A DNA stretch of 64,000 bases from Methylomonas sp. UP202 (GTDB lineage Bacteria; Pseudomonadota; Gammaproteobacteria; Methylococcales; Methylomonadaceae), in NCBI RefSeq assembly GCF_029910655.1, contig NZ_CP123897.1, positions 5,011,547-5,075,546 of the forward strand, read 5' to 3'. A model generated the notes under the pieces. The model saw only the letters and a program-made list of their open reading frames with translations, searched no databases and was not told the DNA's origin. Shown in pieces: positions 28,571 to 39,256 of the stretch; position 1 is the first letter of the stretch; each line of letters opens with the position of its first letter. A program made the position numbers and the translations under genes.

Positions 28571-30538
28571 TCACGCCACCTTGAATTGCGCGATCAGGTT
28601 TTGCAGGTTTTGATTGACGTCGGAAATGGCCGACGCGCTGAGTTTGTTGGTCTGGGCTTCGTGCGTGGTTTGTTTTGCCAGTTCGGCGGTATGCGAGAAA
28701 TTGTTGGCGATTCGTTCGGCGACTTGCGATTGTTGCAACGAGGTCGCCGCGATCACCCGGCTTTGGCTCAATACCTCGCCTATCGACGACTTGATCCCGG
28801 CGAATACCTGATGGACATGATCGACCGCCTCGGCCGTGGTTTTCGCCGCCGCTTGTTGTTGATTCATTAGTTTGACCGTGGTTTCGGTGGCCCGATTAAG
28901 CCTCTCGATCAAGCCGCGAATCTGCTCGGCGGAGTCCGCTGTGTTCGACGCCAGTTTACGAACCTCGTCGGCGACCACCGCGAAGCCTCGCCCGTATTGT
29001 CCGGCCCTGGCGGCTTCGATCGCGGCATTCAAAGCCAGCAAATTGATCTGGTCGTTGAAGCCCTGAATGACACCGAGCACGGTTTCGATGCCGGCGGCGT
29101 CGCGGCGCAGATGTTCCAACGACGCGGCGGTTTCGTCGGTGGCCTTGGCCAGTTCGGCGACTTGGACCTGAGTATGTCGCATATAGGCCACGCCACTATC
29201 GATCAGGCCGTGCGCCGAAGTGGTCGCATGTTGGCTGTCGGCCGCGCTATTGGCGACATTCACGAAAGAACTGTGTAATTCGGTCATTTGTTGGGCGCCG
29301 GCTTCGGTGGCCTGGCGTTGGTCGGCGGTAATCGATTCCAGACTTGCCGCGACCAGCAATATGTCTCGTCCGTATTGGTTCAAGGCCGAGGATTCCTGAT
29401 TGATGTGGCGTATTAGCGATTCGAAATAATCATGCAATTTGTGTAGAGATTCCTTGACCAAATTGATTTCGGCGATACGGCTGCGCAACGAAACCGAGCC
29501 GCGCAAATCGCCGCGCGCCAGCAGATCGACATGGTTGCTGATATGGGCGATGACATCGGCCAAATGGCGTTTGATATAAATCATCAGCATACAGATAGCG
29601 ATCAAGATCGCGGTGCAGATCGCGACAATCGTGTACAGGATATGTTCGTAATACTGATATTCGCCGGCGATCTCGGTTTGCAGATCGGCGAACCGTTGTT
29701 GCAGCGTTTGCAGTTGCGCGGCGGCTTGCGTCCGGCTGGCGGCTTTTTGGCGCGCGAACTGTTCGGCGCTACCCAGATCGATGTCGTAACGCCGAATCAG
29801 TGCGCCGATCTCGCTGATGGGTTCCTCGGCGAGGTCGCGCGCCTCGGCCACTCGCTCGGTCAACCCCAGACCGAAGTCCGGCTCCGCGTTGGCGGCGTCG
29901 CGCATCACGCCCAGCAACGGCAACTGTTTATACCGATCGGCTAGCGCTAGCAGTTGGCGCTGATAACGCTGAATGTTCTCGGCCGAAACCGCTTCGCGGG
30001 CCGCGAAAAAGCTTTGTCTCGCTCGAGACAAATTCAACACTGCCGCTTGGGTTTGGCCTATCAATTCCCAGTAGGGTTGTTTGGTCTTGGCATCCACCGG
30101 CGCGCGAGACGCGTAGTCGATTAAGCTTTGCAAATGCCCGGACATTTGCTGTTCGTTGTTAATCAGCAGGATTTGCGGATCGGCCAATTTCCCGGCCGAG
30201 GTCAACTCGACGACGATGGATTGTTGAACGGTCCGCAACAAATCCAGAAACGGCGCTTTCAGCCGGTCGTCCACCTCGCGATTCGCTTCGATGTCGCGCA
30301 CAGCCCGACCGACATTGGTATCGATGTCGGTTAACAAGGTGGCATCGCCGCTGGCCAGGTAATTGAAAACCGGCTGACTGATCCGGGTGTAAAACTGGTT
30401 CTGCTGTTGACCGACGAATTCGACGGCCTTGAAAGCGTGGTTAAGGTGTTGCAAGGAGCGAACCACCGCAACCGTGAAGCCGGTCAGGGTGAGGACCAAC
30501 AAGAGACTGACAATTTTGGAGATACGGCTGATTTTCAT
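28571..30538 (-). CDS. Methyl-accepting chemotaxis protein
   Basis: 655 residues. A first membrane segment (about 10-29) is followed by a long helical periplasmic domain (to about 300, with a nitrate/PilJ-like or four-helix character), a second membrane segment ([19 protein letters not shown]), a HAMP region and the MCP signalling domain with the hairpin tip [36 protein letters not shown] 30538 is taken; an in-frame TTG seven codons earlier is equally possible. It follows a second receptor gene by 56 bases on the same strand, and both probably come from one transcript. No cheW/cheA is in the window. Confidence 0.92.
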   Translation of the reverse strand: MKISRISKIVSLLLVLTLTGFTVAVVRSLQHLNHAFKAVEFVGQQQNQFYTRISQPVFNYLASGDATLLTDIDTNVGRAVRDIEANREVDDRLKAPFLDLLRTVQQSIVVELTSAGKLADPQILLINNEQQMSGHLQSLIDYASRAPVDAKTKQPYWELIGQTQAAVLNLSRARQSFFAAREAVSAENIQRYQRQLLALADRYKQLPLLGVMRDAANAEPDFGLGLTERVAEARDLAEEPISEIGALIRRYDIDLGSAEQFARQKAASRTQAAAQLQTLQQRFADLQTEIAGEYQYYEHILYTIVAICTAILIAICMLMIYIKRHLADVIAHISNHVDLLARGDLRGSVSLRSRIAEINLVKESLHKLHDYFESLIRHINQESSALNQYGRDILLVAASLESITADQRQATEAGAQQMTELHSSFVNVANSAADSQHATTSAHGLIDSGVAYMRHTQVQVAELAKATDETAASLEHLRRDAAGIETVLGVIQGFNDQINLLALNAAIEAARAGQYGRGFAVVADEVRKLASNTADSAEQIRGLIERLNRATETTVKLMNQQQAAAKTTAEAVDHVHQVFAGIKSSIGEVLSQSRVIAATSLQQSQVAERIANNFSHTAELAKQTTHEAQTNKLSASAISDVNQNLQNLIAQFKVA

Positions 30539-30594
30539 GATGTCTGGCTTGGAACCCAAGAGGAATATGTACGGTTTAGCGTTCCGACGGATGA

Positions 30595-32244
30595 CTAGGC
30601 TTTGAACTGCGATGCCATCGCGCGCATGTCGCCGGCCAGCGTATCCATCCGGCCGGCCGCGTCTTTCAGGCGCGCCAGCGAATCGTTGTTTTTGTTACTC
30701 ATCAGTTCGATGGCGGCCACTTTGCTGGCTATGCTCTCACTCACCACCGATTGTTCGGCCAGCGCCGTCGCGATCGTGTTGGTGGCGTCCACGACGCGGA
30801 TGCTGCCTTCGCGAATGCCGCCGATGGCCTCGCCCGCCTGATGGGCCAACGCGACGTTTTGATCGACGCCCTGCACCACCTTACCGATATTGACGACGGC
30901 ATCCTGCGCGCTGGCCTGGATGCGATCGACCAACTGCGTGATGTTTTCTGTCATCCGGGTGGTTTTTTCGGCCAGCGTGCGGACCTCGTCGGCGACCACC
31001 GCGAAACCGCGGCCTTGCTCGCCGGCACGGGCCGCTTCGATCGCGGCGTTGAGTGCCAACAGATTGGTCTGATCGGCGACATCCTTGATGGTTTGAACGA
31101 TGCCGGAGATTTCCTGGGATTGCTGGCCGACCCGCTCCACGACTTTAGCGGTTTCCATCACGCCGTTCGAGGTGTTTTGCATCGCCGAGACGGTTTTTTC
31201 GATCACCGAACTCCCGTCGGCGGATTGGCGGGACGAGGTGCTGGAAATGGTGTTGGCGTTTTGCGACGAATCGGAAATATGAGCAATGCTGGCGGTCATT
31301 TCTTCGATAGCGGCGGCCATTTCCGTGGTCGCCGCTTTCTGCGCGCCGACGCTGTAAGACAACTCGGCAACCGACGCCGTCATGTCGCGCGCATAGCTGG
31401 CGACCGAATCGGCGCTACGCTTTATTTGGCCGATCGCATTCTGCCAAACCTGCAACAAGTCGTTGAAGCTTTTGCCGATCGCCGATATTTCGTCGTCGCC
31501 GGCGGCCGGCATCCGCAAGGTCAGATTGCGATTGGCGCTAATGCCGGAGATGACTTGCTGAAAGTCCGCGACCTGCCGCGCGATATGCAGCGCGGTGAAC
31601 AATACCAGGCTGCCGCAGATCACCAACAGCGCGGCGAAGATCGCCAACTGAGTATTGCGGATTTGCCGAAACTCGTCTTGAGAGCTTTGGATTTGCCGGT
31701 TCAGGCGATCATGCTGGCCGGTTTCGAACGCTTCCACCAACTTGTTAATGCTGTCGGTGGTGCTTCTATCCATGCCCTTGACCAGCGCATCGGTTTTCTT
31801 GCCGGCTTCCGGGTCGGCCTGATCGAATTGCGCCAAGGCCGATCGGTATTTCTTGCCCATCTCCCGATGCTCGCTCAGCAGATTTTCGATATCGCGCGCA
31901 AACGGCGACCCCACCGCGCGTAGCGCCTCCAATGCCTGAGTCAGTTTGGTGCCGACCAAGCTTTCCGAAGCGGAAAAACCCTGGGAATATTTTTCGAAAT
32001 TGGCCGCATCGTTACCGCGCAGCAAGATGTTTTTCCATTCCTGCACCTGGGTCTTGAACGCGATGTTAGCGCTCTGAATCAGCACCAGCGTATGCATGCC
32101 GCTTTCGAAACTGCTGTAGTCTTCCTTAACCTTGCCGTGGATTTGTTCGATCTGATACAGGCTTCCCAGCCCCAGAAGCATAAATCCGCTGACTGCCGCG
32201 GCCAGGATGACGTAGAGTCGAGCTTTAATCGTTAGATTAGCCAT
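30595..32244 (-). CDS. Methyl-accepting chemotaxis protein
   Basis: 549 residues: N-terminal membrane segment ([20 protein letters not shown], about 9-28), a helical sensor domain of the 4HB type with [19 protein letters not shown] and [17 protein letters not shown], a second segment ([20 protein letters not shown], about 198-217), HAMP, and a signalling domain with tip [41 protein letters not shown] precedes the ATG. The ligand is unknown. A weak sigma-28-like promoter lies upstream. Confidence 0.93.
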   Translation of the reverse strand: MANLTIKARLYVILAAAVSGFMLLGLGSLYQIEQIHGKVKEDYSSFESGMHTLVLIQSANIAFKTQVQEWKNILLRGNDAANFEKYSQGFSASESLVGTKLTQALEALRAVGSPFARDIENLLSEHREMGKKYRSALAQFDQADPEAGKKTDALVKGMDRSTTDSINKLVEAFETGQHDRLNRQIQSSQDEFRQIRNTQLAIFAALLVICGSLVLFTALHIARQVADFQQVISGISANRNLTLRMPAAGDDEISAIGKSFNDLLQVWQNAIGQIKRSADSVASYARDMTASVAELSYSVGAQKAATTEMAAAIEEMTASIAHISDSSQNANTISSTSSRQSADGSSVIEKTVSAMQNTSNGVMETAKVVERVGQQSQEISGIVQTIKDVADQTNLLALNAAIEAARAGEQGRGFAVVADEVRTLAEKTTRMTENITQLVDRIQASAQDAVVNIGKVVQGVDQNVALAHQAGEAIGGIREGSIRVVDATNTIATALAEQSVVSESIASKVAAIELMSNKNNDSLARLKDAAGRMDTLAGDMRAMASQFKA

Positions 32245-32276
32245 AAGCCTATACTCCTGTGAGAATTGCCGACGTC

Positions 32277-32304
32277 GGATCGCCGGAATATTAAACGGTG
32301 TTTA
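32277..32304 (-). promoter_or_regulatory. Possible sigma-28 promoter of the receptor operon
   Basis: On the minus strand TAAACACC (32304-32297) and GGCGATCC (32284-32277) are spaced by 12 bases, a partial match to the TAAA...GCCGATAA form used for chemotaxis genes. The spacing is one longer than usual, so the call is weak. Confidence 0.3.
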
Positions 32305-32557
32305 TGACAGTTTTGTTACAAGCGGGCCGGCAATCCGCCGCGTTATTTGCAGTTGCGTCAAGCTTTAACCCAGCTAGAACAATTGGCGCGGTTCATCAGA
32401 GTTGACTGCATGACGCATCGCTAGCATTGCAACTTAGCCGATCAAGATTTTAGTGTAGAGCGTTTTGCAAAAACGGGCGCTTAATTTCCAAGCTTGCCGC
32501 TCAGGTATCGCGACGACTGGAAAATACGGCGATAAGGCGCTGAACCAAGAGCTAGAA

Positions 32558-32580
32558 TCGACCGGATTTTGGCCGGTCGA
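32558..32580. repeat. Perfect hairpin after the lipoprotein gene
   Basis: TCGACCGG and CCGGTCGA enclose a 7-base loop, 26 bases beyond the stop of the minus-strand lipoprotein gene. No T-run follows in either direction, so termination is uncertain. Confidence 0.4.
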
Positions 32581-32605
32581 ACGGTAATACCGAAAGCGGC
32601 TCCGG

Positions 32606-33136
32606 CTAGTGCCAGCCGCCGTACTGCGTGGTAGGATCGCCGCGAAAACCGGCGGTAGTTTTGTTGGCGTCCGGAACGTGAGCGGTATTTTCGGCGGCGC
32701 GTACCAGATTGTTGTGGTTGTATCCGCCCATAGCCTTCGCGCTCTTGGCAATCGCAGTCGTGGTTGGGTTGATGTCGTATTTGCTGATTTCCGGATAAAT
32801 CACCACGCTGGTCATCGTGTCGCCGGATTTTCCGGGCGGCGGGGCGTAGGTCAGTAGTACCGGTAGCGGCGTTCCGGCCGGCGCTTCGATTTCGTAACGC
32901 TGGCTGTCTTGCAATTCAACGCTAGCCAGCGCCTTGCCGGCCTCGGTCGATAGCGTGACCGTACCGGCCTTGACCGGCCCGGTATTGTCGCTGACCGTGC
33001 CGCGCAATGTCGTGGCCCGCGGAAAGGTTTTGAGCGGCGCGTTCGCCGCGATGGCGGTTTGGGCTTGCTCCTGGCCGCAGCCTGCCAGCAGGATGCCGGC
33101 CAGGATTGGGCCGCTTAGGTAAACAATAGCTCTCAT
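32606..33136 (-). CDS. Putative lipoprotein with Ig/carboxypeptidase-regulatory-like domain
   Basis: 176 residues. ATG 33136 has GGGGGAAAA upstream and opens a lipoprotein signal with lipobox LLAGC (Cys20). The mature part has TLRGTVSDNTGPVKAGTVTL and KALASVELQDSQRYEIEAP, the repeat pattern of a carboxypeptidase-regulatory-like beta-sandwich that often binds or scaffolds surface components. The C-terminal part (YDINPTTTAIAKSAKAMGGY) is unlike anything I recognise. It stands alone and diverges from yajQ. Confidence 0.75.
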   Translation of the reverse strand: MRAIVYLSGPILAGILLAGCGQEQAQTAIAANAPLKTFPRATTLRGTVSDNTGPVKAGTVTLSTEAGKALASVELQDSQRYEIEAPAGTPLPVLLTYAPPPGKSGDTMTSVVIYPEISKYDINPTTTAIAKSAKAMGGYNHNNLVRAAENTAHVPDANKTTAGFRGDPTTQYGGWH

Positions 33137-33307
33137 AGTGGTTTTCCCCCGTTGCAATGCGCCGGTTCCGTTCGACGAATGGCCGGCTTAGCCACAAGAT
33201 AACGGCTTCTCCGCCGGCGGACAAGTCCGCCGCGACACCCGCCGCAGTTGAATAATGGTCGCGACGCCGTTATAGTGGCGCGACTTTTATACTTGCAAAT
33301 CAACGCC

Positions 33308-33790
33308 ATGCCATCTTTCGACATCGTTTCAGAACTCGACGCCCACGAAGTGACCAATGCCGTGGACCAAGCCAACAAGGAAGTCTCGACCCGCTTCGAT
33401 TTCAAGGGCTCCAACGCCAATTTCGAACAATCCGACGACGGCATTCAGATGAAGGCCGAATCGACGTTTCAATTGCAACAAATGTTGCCGATTTTATACG
33501 CCAAGATGGGCAAGCGCGGCATCGACATTTCCGCGCTGGAAAGCGGCAAAATCACCGACACCGGCAAGACCGCGACTCAAACCATTACGTTGAAGCAGGG
33601 TATCGGCAGCGACGCGGCGAAAAAAATCGTCAAATTGATCAAGGACAAGAAAATGAAAGTGCAGGCGGCGATTAACGGCGACAAGGTGCGGGTTACCGGC
33701 AAGAAACGCGACGACTTGCAGGAAGTGATTCAGATGCTGCGCGCCGAGGACTTGGAACAGCCGTTGCAATTCAACAATTTTCGCGATTGA
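33308..33790 (+). CDS. yajQ: YajQ-family nucleotide/c-di-GMP-binding protein
   Basis: 160 residues beginning MPSFDIVSELDAHEVTNAVDQ, the family N terminus; the frame is open 20 codons further upstream without homology. It has two ferredoxin-like halves, with STRFDFKGS and the terminal EDLEQPLQFNNFRD conserved. Members bind c-di-GMP and, in xanthomonads, act with a transcription factor. The redoxin gene follows after 7 bases. Confidence 0.95.
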   Translation: MPSFDIVSELDAHEVTNAVDQANKEVSTRFDFKGSNANFEQSDDGIQMKAESTFQLQQMLPILYAKMGKRGIDISALESGKITDTGKTATQTITLKQGIGSDAAKKIVKLIKDKKMKVQAAINGDKVRVTGKKRDDLQEVIQMLRAEDLEQPLQFNNFRD

Positions 33791-33797
33791 AGCCGGT

Positions 33798-34466
33798 TTG
33801 AACACCGCGATCAACGAAGCCCGCATCGGCCTAACCGCGCCGCCTCTGGCGGTCGACGCCTGGCTGCAAGGCGATCCCACCTCGCTAAGCGATCTGGTCG
33901 GCCGCGTCGTGCTGGTCGCGGTATTTCAAGTCAATTGCCCCGGCTGTTTTTTGCACTGTCTGCCGCGCGTCGAAGGCCTGCATCGGCGTTACCGGGAACA
34001 AGGCTTGGCGGTGTTGGGCCTGGCGACCGCCTTCGAGGATTTCGATAAAAATACCGTCGCCAATCTGCGCCTGTTGTTGGAAGAAGGCCGGGTCATCGGC
34101 GAAACCGAAAAACTGTTGAGCCAATACGGCTTGCTGGAGCGCGGCACCTGGCCTTATCGCTTGAGTTTTCCGGTAGCGATGGACCATTTGACGCCGCGCG
34201 AAACGGACGGGACAGCCGCTGAAGTCGAGCGCTTCATCGAACAACGGATCGACGATTTTCAGGCGCGGGCGCCCGCCGAACAGCACGCACTGCGCACCCA
34301 TTTGCGCGACTATTTTTCCAGGCAACCCTTCCGGCCGGAAAGCTTCGAGCGTTACCGGTTACAAGGCACGCCATCCTACCTGCTCATCGACCGGAACGGC
34401 CATCTGGTCGCCAGCCGCTTCGGCGCCTACGAGACGCTGGAAGCGGACTTAATCGCGTTGCTGTAA
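33798..34466 (+). CDS. Thioredoxin-like (redoxin/TlpA) protein
   Basis: 222 residues from a TTG start (MNTAINEARIG), 7 bases after yajQ. The thioredoxin fold begins APPLAVDAWLQG, with the active-site CPGC at 47-50 following VLVAVFQVN and then CLPRVEGLHRRYREQGLAVLGLATAF. A large insert (about 95-180) with charged helices separates it from the closing strand GTPSYLLIDRNGHLVA. No signal peptide is seen, so a cytoplasmic reductase or peroxiredoxin-like role is likely. A terminator follows directly. Confidence 0.82.
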   Translation: MNTAINEARIGLTAPPLAVDAWLQGDPTSLSDLVGRVVLVAVFQVNCPGCFLHCLPRVEGLHRRYREQGLAVLGLATAFEDFDKNTVANLRLLLEEGRVIGETEKLLSQYGLLERGTWPYRLSFPVAMDHLTPRETDGTAAEVERFIEQRIDDFQARAPAEQHALRTHLRDYFSRQPFRPESFERYRLQGTPSYLLIDRNGHLVASRFGAYETLEADLIALL

Positions 34467-34472
34467 ACCTTC

Positions 34473-34506
34473 TCGGGTCAGCCTCTGGGCTGATCCGACC
34501 TTTTTT
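34473..34506 (+). terminator. Terminator after the yajQ-redoxin operon
   Basis: TCGGGTCAGCC pairs with GGCTGATCCGA (one mismatch) and is followed by CC and six T, 15 bases before the start of the HerA-like gene. Confidence 0.85.
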
Positions 34507-34520
34507 CTCCAGGACTCGCC

Positions 34521-35996
34521 ATGACCACACCCTTGCTGATCGCCAAAGCCGGCACCGCCGAATTGAACCTGCTACCGGCGATGGCCAATCGCCATGGTCT
34601 GATTGCCGGAGCCACCGGTACCGGCAAAACCATCACGCTGCAAACGCTGGCCGAGGCCTTTTCGGAAATCGGCGTGCCGGTATTCGTGGCCGACGTCAAG
34701 GGCGATCTGGCCGGCCTGAGCCGGGCCGGCGGCGGCAATCCCAAGGTGGAAACCCGCTTGGCGGACCTGGCTATCCAGGATAGCCGGCCGGCCGCGGCGC
34801 CGGTGCTGTTCTGGGACGTGTTCGGCATGAAGGGCCATCCGCTGCGCGCCACGATCTCGGACATGGGGCCACTGCTGCTGGCGCGGATGTTGAACCTGAA
34901 CGACGTGCAGAGCGGCGTATTGACCGCCGCGTTCAAGATCGCCGACGACCAGGGCTGGCTGTTGCTGGATCTGAAAGACCTGAAGGCGATGCTGCAGTAC
35001 GTTGCCGAGCACGGCGCCGAACTGGCCGACGACTACGGCAAACTCTCGGCGGCCAGCGTCGGCGCGATTCAACGCGGCTTGCTGCAACTGGAGCACGAGG
35101 GCGGCGAACACTTGTTCGGCGAGCCGGCCCTGGATTTCAACGATCTGCTGCAAACCGACGGCTCGCGAGGGGTGATCAACATCCTAGCCGCCGAAACCTT
35201 GTACCAATCGCCGCGCGTTTACGCGACGCTGCTGCTGTGGCTGTTGTCGGAATTGTTCGAAAACCTGCCGGAAGCCGGCGACTTGGACCAGCCCAAATTG
35301 GTATTTTTCTTCGACGAGGCTCACCTGTTATTCAACGACGCCCCGGCGGCCTTGTTGCAGAAAATCGAACACGTCGTGCGCTTGATTCGTTCCAAGGGCG
35401 TCGGCGTGTATCTCGTCAGCCAAAATCCGCAGGATATTCCGGACGTCGTTCTCGGCCAGCTCGGCAATCGCATTCAGCACGCGTTACGGGCCTTTACGCC
35501 CCGCGATCAAAAAGCCGTCAGAGCCGCCGCCGAAACCTTCCGCGCCAATCCAGGACTGGACGTGGCCGCCGCGATCGGCGAGCTGGGCGTCGGGGAAGCC
35601 TTGGTGTCGTTGTTGGACGAACAGGGGACTCCCCTACCGGTCGAACGCGCCTTGATCAAGCCACCGCGCTCGCGGATCGGCCCGGTCAGCGACGCCGAGC
35701 GGCGTGAGACGCTGGCCGCATCGATCATCGCCGGCCATTACGAAAAACAGATCGATCGCGAATCGGCCTACGAAATCTTGAAACAACGGGCCGGAAAGGC
35801 AGAAGCCTCGACGTCCGGCGGCGGATTCGACTGGGGCCAAGTGCTGCCTGGCGGCGGCCAATCCGGATCGCGGCGGCGCGGCGGCCAAAGCGTCCTTGAA
35901 GCCGCCGCGAAAAGCGCCGCGCGCAGCATCGGCCAGGAACTTGGCCGCCAAATCATCCGCGGCGTACTGGGCTCGTTGCTCGGCGGTCGGCGCTAG
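34521..35996 (+). CDS. HerA-like ATPase (DUF853 family)
   Basis: 491 residues. Walker A GATGTGKT (30-37), then [14 protein letters not shown], Walker [13 protein letters not shown], the sensor region [26 protein letters not shown] and an arginine-rich [12 protein letters not shown]. This is the bacterial DUF853 branch of the HerA/FtsK superfamily, whose role is not established; DNA translocation is presumed. The tail (about 430-491) is low-complexity Gly/Arg/Ala-rich. ATG is preceded by a weak AGG, and it is separate from the upstream operon by a terminator. Confidence 0.9.
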   Translation: MTTPLLIAKAGTAELNLLPAMANRHGLIAGATGTGKTITLQTLAEAFSEIGVPVFVADVKGDLAGLSRAGGGNPKVETRLADLAIQDSRPAAAPVLFWDVFGMKGHPLRATISDMGPLLLARMLNLNDVQSGVLTAAFKIADDQGWLLLDLKDLKAMLQYVAEHGAELADDYGKLSAASVGAIQRGLLQLEHEGGEHLFGEPALDFNDLLQTDGSRGVINILAAETLYQSPRVYATLLLWLLSELFENLPEAGDLDQPKLVFFFDEAHLLFNDAPAALLQKIEHVVRLIRSKGVGVYLVSQNPQDIPDVVLGQLGNRIQHALRAFTPRDQKAVRAAAETFRANPGLDVAAAIGELGVGEALVSLLDEQGTPLPVERALIKPPRSRIGPVSDAERRETLAASIIAGHYEKQIDRESAYEILKQRAGKAEASTSGGGFDWGQVLPGGGQSGSRRRGGQSVLEAAAKSAARSIGQELGRQIIRGVLGSLLGGRR

Positions 35997-36077
35997 CGCT
36001 AAAACACTGCTGACACCACGCTGTCAGTAGCACTGGTTTAGCATGACCGCTCTTTTAACTGCAACGAGGAGAGCATC

Positions 36078-36452
36078 ATGAACAACAATCTAGCTACTTG
36101 GTTCGAACTACCCGCCGCCGATCTTGGTCGCGCCCAGGACTTTTACCGTCAAGTGTTGAATTCGACGTTCAAATTGGAAGAGATGAATGACATGAACTTG
36201 GCGATTTTCGAAGCCGAGGAAGGCGCGGTCAGCGGCATGTTGGTGCAGGGCGAGTGCTATCAACCCTCCGAGACCGGCGCGGTGGTGTATTTCAACGGCG
36301 GCGCCGATTTGAACGAGCCGCTGGCGAAGGTCGAAGCCGGCGGCGGCCGGGTGCTCGTGCCGAAAACGCCGATTCACGACGGCGACTGCGGTTACTTCGC
36401 GCTGCTCATCGACAGCGAAGGCAACCGGGTCGGCTTGTATTCGCCGGCTTAG
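36078..36452 (+). CDS. VOC-superfamily (glyoxalase-like) protein
   Basis: 124 residues made of one vicinal-oxygen-chelate domain: TWFELPAADLGRAQDFYRQVLN at the start, EEGAVSGMLV and a terminal FALLIDSEGNRVGLYSPA. The paired betaalphabetabetabeta modules are visible; metal residues may be incomplete, so the function is unspecified. AGGAG precedes the ATG. The WYL regulator follows 18 bases later and may control it. Confidence 0.9.
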   Translation: MNNNLATWFELPAADLGRAQDFYRQVLNSTFKLEEMNDMNLAIFEAEEGAVSGMLVQGECYQPSETGAVVYFNGGADLNEPLAKVEAGGGRVLVPKTPIHDGDCGYFALLIDSEGNRVGLYSPA

Positions 36453-36470
36453 CGAGACCATCGACCGCAC

Positions 36471-37157
36471 ATGCGCCGAGCGGACCGCCTATTCCAGATC
36501 GTCCAGATTCTGCGCAACCGACGTTTGGTGACCGCCAAGGCGCTGGCCGAGCGGCTGGAGGTCTCGGAACGCACGATTTACCGCGACATCCAGGTGCTCA
36601 GCCTGTCCGGCATTCCGATCGAAGGCGAAGCCGGCGTCGGCTACGCGTTACGGCACGGCCTGGATATTCCGCCGATCATGTTCAGCGCCGCCGAACTGGA
36701 GGCGCTGGTGGTCGGCGCCAGGATGGTCAAGACTTGGGGCGGCACCGAACTGGGCCGCTCCGCGCAGTCGGTGCTGGACAAGGTCGCGGCGGTCGTGCCG
36801 GCCGAATTGCGCGACCGCCTGGATCGCTCCAAACTGTTCGCGCTGCGCTTCTCGCGGCGCGACGATTTGGACGTTACTATGGACATTTGTCGCGAAGCGT
36901 TGGACGCCAAACGCGTACTACAGATCGATTATCGGCGCGGCGACGGCGAATTCAGCCAACGCCGGATTCGGCCGCTGGGCTTGTATTTTTGGGGCAACGT
37001 CTGGAGCCTGGTCGGCTGGTGCGAACTGCGCGGCGATTTCCGCAACTTCCGCTTGGACCGTATCGAGCTAGCGCGGGTACTTGAGGAGACCTTCAGCGAA
37101 GACCCCGGCCAAACCTTGCAGGATTTCATCCGCCAGATGCATTGCCAACCGCAGTGA
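36471..37157 (+). CDS. YafY-type helix-turn-helix regulator with WYL domain
   Basis: 228 residues. The N-terminal winged helix (RADRLFQIVQILRNRRLVTA, LAERLEVSERTIYRDIQVL) is DeoR-like. The C-terminal WYL-type ligand domain has RRIRPLGLYFWGNVWSLVGW and the closing FRNFRLDRI. Members sense small molecules or nucleotides. Sits 18 bases after the VOC gene in the same orientation, so it likely regulates that operon. Confidence 0.9.
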   Translation: MRRADRLFQIVQILRNRRLVTAKALAERLEVSERTIYRDIQVLSLSGIPIEGEAGVGYALRHGLDIPPIMFSAAELEALVVGARMVKTWGGTELGRSAQSVLDKVAAVVPAELRDRLDRSKLFALRFSRRDDLDVTMDICREALDAKRVLQIDYRRGDGEFSQRRIRPLGLYFWGNVWSLVGWCELRGDFRNFRLDRIELARVLEETFSEDPGQTLQDFIRQMHCQPQ

Positions 37158-37272
37158 ATCGGGCTTGCCGGCTCAAAGATTCGGCTTGCCGTTCCTAGGC
37201 TTTTCTCTATCATGTGGAACCGGTCGGCTGCATTGACCGCAATTTTCATCCATAGCTTTCATTTTCAAACAC

Positions 37273-38694
37273 ATGACGACAATCAACATCCAACAAATGA
37301 TGGCCGACAGCGGCGTGGCGTTCGGCACCAGCGGCGCGCGCGGCTTGGTTAGCCAAATGAGCGGCGAAGTCTGCGCCGCCTACACGCTGGCGTTTATCCA
37401 CGGCTTGCAGTTGACCAAGCTCGGCCAAAAAATCGCGCTGGGCATGGATTTAAGGCCGTCCAGCCCGGCAATCGCCCAAGCGTGCGTGGCCGGCATTCGC
37501 CAAGCCGGCTGCGAAGTGGATTTTTGCGGGGTATTGCCAACGCCGGCGCTGGCTTTGTATGCGCTGGCGCAAGGCTTGCCGGCCATCATGGTCACCGGCA
37601 GCCACATTCCGTTCGACCGTAATGGCATCAAGTTCTACCGGGCCGACGGTGAAATCAGCAAAGCCGATGAGACGGCGATGACCGGCGCGACCGTGGAAGT
37701 CGTAGCGGTGGACGCTGAATTGCCGGCCGTCAATCCGGCCGCGCTGGCTCAATTTCAGCAGCGCTATACCCGTTTGTTCGCCAACAATTTGTTGGCCGGC
37801 TGGCGAGTCGGCGTTTACGAACATTCCAGCGCGGCCCGCGACGTGTTGAAGGAAGTCTTGGCCGAATTGGGCGCCGAAGTCGTCGGATTGGAGCGCACCG
37901 ACACCTTCGTGCCTATCGATACCGAAGCGGTCGGCGAGGCGGATCGCCAGCGCGGCCGCGACTGGGCGGCACAATACCAGTTGGACGCGATCATTTCGAC
38001 CGACGGCGACGGCGACCGGCCGCTGATCGGGGACGAGACCGGCGAGTGGCTGCGCGGCGACATCGTCGGCCTGCTGTGCGCGAAATTTTTGGGCGCCGAT
38101 ACCGTCGTCACGCCGGTCAGTTGCAATACCGCGATCGAAGCGTCCGGCTGGTTCAAGCAGGTGATTAGAACCCGAATCGGTTCGCCCTACGTAATCGCCG
38201 GCATGGAGCAGGTCGCGACGGGCGGCGTGGCGGGTTTCGAGGCCAACGGCGGCTTTTTGGCCGGCAACGGTTTATCGGTAAACGGCAAGCCCCTGGCGGC
38301 CCTGCCGACTCGGGATTCGCTGTTGCCCGCGTTGGCGTTGCTGGCAATGGCGCGCGGCCAAGGCGTCAAGCTGTCCGGCTTGCTACAAGGCTTGCCGCAA
38401 CGCTTCACCGCCAGCGACCGGATTCAGGAATTCCCGACCGCCAACAGTCGCGCCTTGCTGGATCGCTTGCAGGCCGACGCCAGCGCCTATCGCAGCCTGT
38501 GGGGCGATAGCCTGGGCGCGCCGGTCGATAGCGATACTACCGACGGCCTGCGGCTGACCTTCGCCAGCGGCGACATCGTCCACCTGCGGCCGTCCGGCAA
38601 TGCCCCGGAATTACGCTGCTATGCCGAATCCGACTCGGTGGACCGGGCGGGCCAGTTGGTCACGGAAACCTTGCGCCGCATTGCCGGACGTTAA
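37273..38694 (+). CDS. Phosphomannomutase/phosphoglucomutase family
   Basis: 473 residues of the alpha-D-phosphohexomutase family, which converts mannose-6-P and mannose-1-P (or a related sugar). The active-site serine is in VTGSHIP (Ser110), the Mg loop is DGDGD (244-248), the sugar loop GFEANGGFL follows, and the phosphate-binding C-terminal loop is RPSGNAPELRCYAE. The fourth domain is present. Substrate preference cannot be told from sequence. Not in an obvious operon; a small secreted gene follows. Confidence 0.93.
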   Translation: MTTINIQQMMADSGVAFGTSGARGLVSQMSGEVCAAYTLAFIHGLQLTKLGQKIALGMDLRPSSPAIAQACVAGIRQAGCEVDFCGVLPTPALALYALAQGLPAIMVTGSHIPFDRNGIKFYRADGEISKADETAMTGATVEVVAVDAELPAVNPAALAQFQQRYTRLFANNLLAGWRVGVYEHSSAARDVLKEVLAELGAEVVGLERTDTFVPIDTEAVGEADRQRGRDWAAQYQLDAIISTDGDGDRPLIGDETGEWLRGDIVGLLCAKFLGADTVVTPVSCNTAIEASGWFKQVIRTRIGSPYVIAGMEQVATGGVAGFEANGGFLAGNGLSVNGKPLAALPTRDSLLPALALLAMARGQGVKLSGLLQGLPQRFTASDRIQEFPTANSRALLDRLQADASAYRSLWGDSLGAPVDSDTTDGLRLTFASGDIVHLRPSGNAPELRCYAESDSVDRAGQLVTETLRRIAGR

Positions 38695-38757
38695 TCGTCG
38701 GTTAAGTTGGGACGGCTAATCTGCAAGCTCCTAATAATGAACGACCAGGATAAATCC

Positions 38758-39201
38758 ATGAAAACCAGCATCGTTGTATTGAGTTCCTTCGTATTGGCTT
38801 CTTCAGCCGCCGTGGCCGACACCGGCTTGTTGGAAGCGGTCGGCAAGCAGGCGGTCCAAAACAGCGCGAACGCCGTCGCGCCCGACGCGGTCAACGGCGT
38901 CGAGGCGGCCGGCGCGGCGGTCGATAGTGCGAAAGCGGTCAAAGCCGGCGTCGAAAATGCCCCGGCCGCCGCGAAACAGCAAGTCGAAGACGCCGCCAAA
39001 CAAGCGGTCAAACAAAAAATCGAGCAAGCCACGCCGGAAGAATTGAAACAAGGCGCGCAACTCTTGAAAGAGAAAAAACAAGCCGTTAAACAATTGAAAA
39101 GCCAGGTAGAGCAAGCCCCAAACGCCGAACAAGCGATCAAGGCCGGCAAAACCAAGGCCAAGCAAAAAGCGGCCGAGAAGGCGTTGGATTTGTTGCAATA
39201 A
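38758..39201 (+). CDS. Exported Ala/Lys-rich coiled-coil protein
   Basis: 147 residues from ATG 38758, where a signal peptide begins (MKTSIVVLSSFVLASSAAVA). The frame is open 17 codons earlier, but without a signal. The mature protein is a nearly continuous amphipathic helix rich in Ala, Lys, Gln and Glu (AAKQQVEDAAKQAVKQKIEQ and similar heptads), with no cysteines. I do not recognise a family; periplasmic structural or chaperone roles are guesses. A strong terminator follows. Confidence 0.75.
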   Translation: MKTSIVVLSSFVLASSAAVADTGLLEAVGKQAVQNSANAVAPDAVNGVEAAGAAVDSAKAVKAGVENAPAAAKQQVEDAAKQAVKQKIEQATPEELKQGAQLLKEKKQAVKQLKSQVEQAPNAEQAIKAGKTKAKQKAAEKALDLLQ

Positions 39202-39226
39202 CCGGCCAACGCCTCGGCTACGCGGA

Positions 39227-39256
39227 GCCTCGGTGCTTAACCACCGGGGCTTTTTT
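39227..39256 (+). terminator. Terminator of the coiled-coil protein gene
   Basis: GCCTCGGTG pairs with CACCGGGGC (one G-T) around a 6-base loop, followed by six T. Confidence 0.88.

Larger units (their letters stand above)
32245..32605. other. Gene-free interval between receptor and lipoprotein genes
   Basis: 361 bases with no convincing gene. It contains a possible flagellar-type promoter for the receptor (32277-32304) and a perfect hairpin (32558-32580) near the lipoprotein stop; nothing else is seen. Confidence 0.5.

Noticed and set aside
30751-31923. Open frame of 390 codons on the plus strand
   Set aside because: Antisense of a chemoreceptor gene, a by-product of GC-rich codon use.
36010-36027. 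CTGACA/TGTCAG hairpin before the VOC gene
   Set aside because: A 6-bp stem without a T-run; too weak for a terminator after the HerA-like gene.
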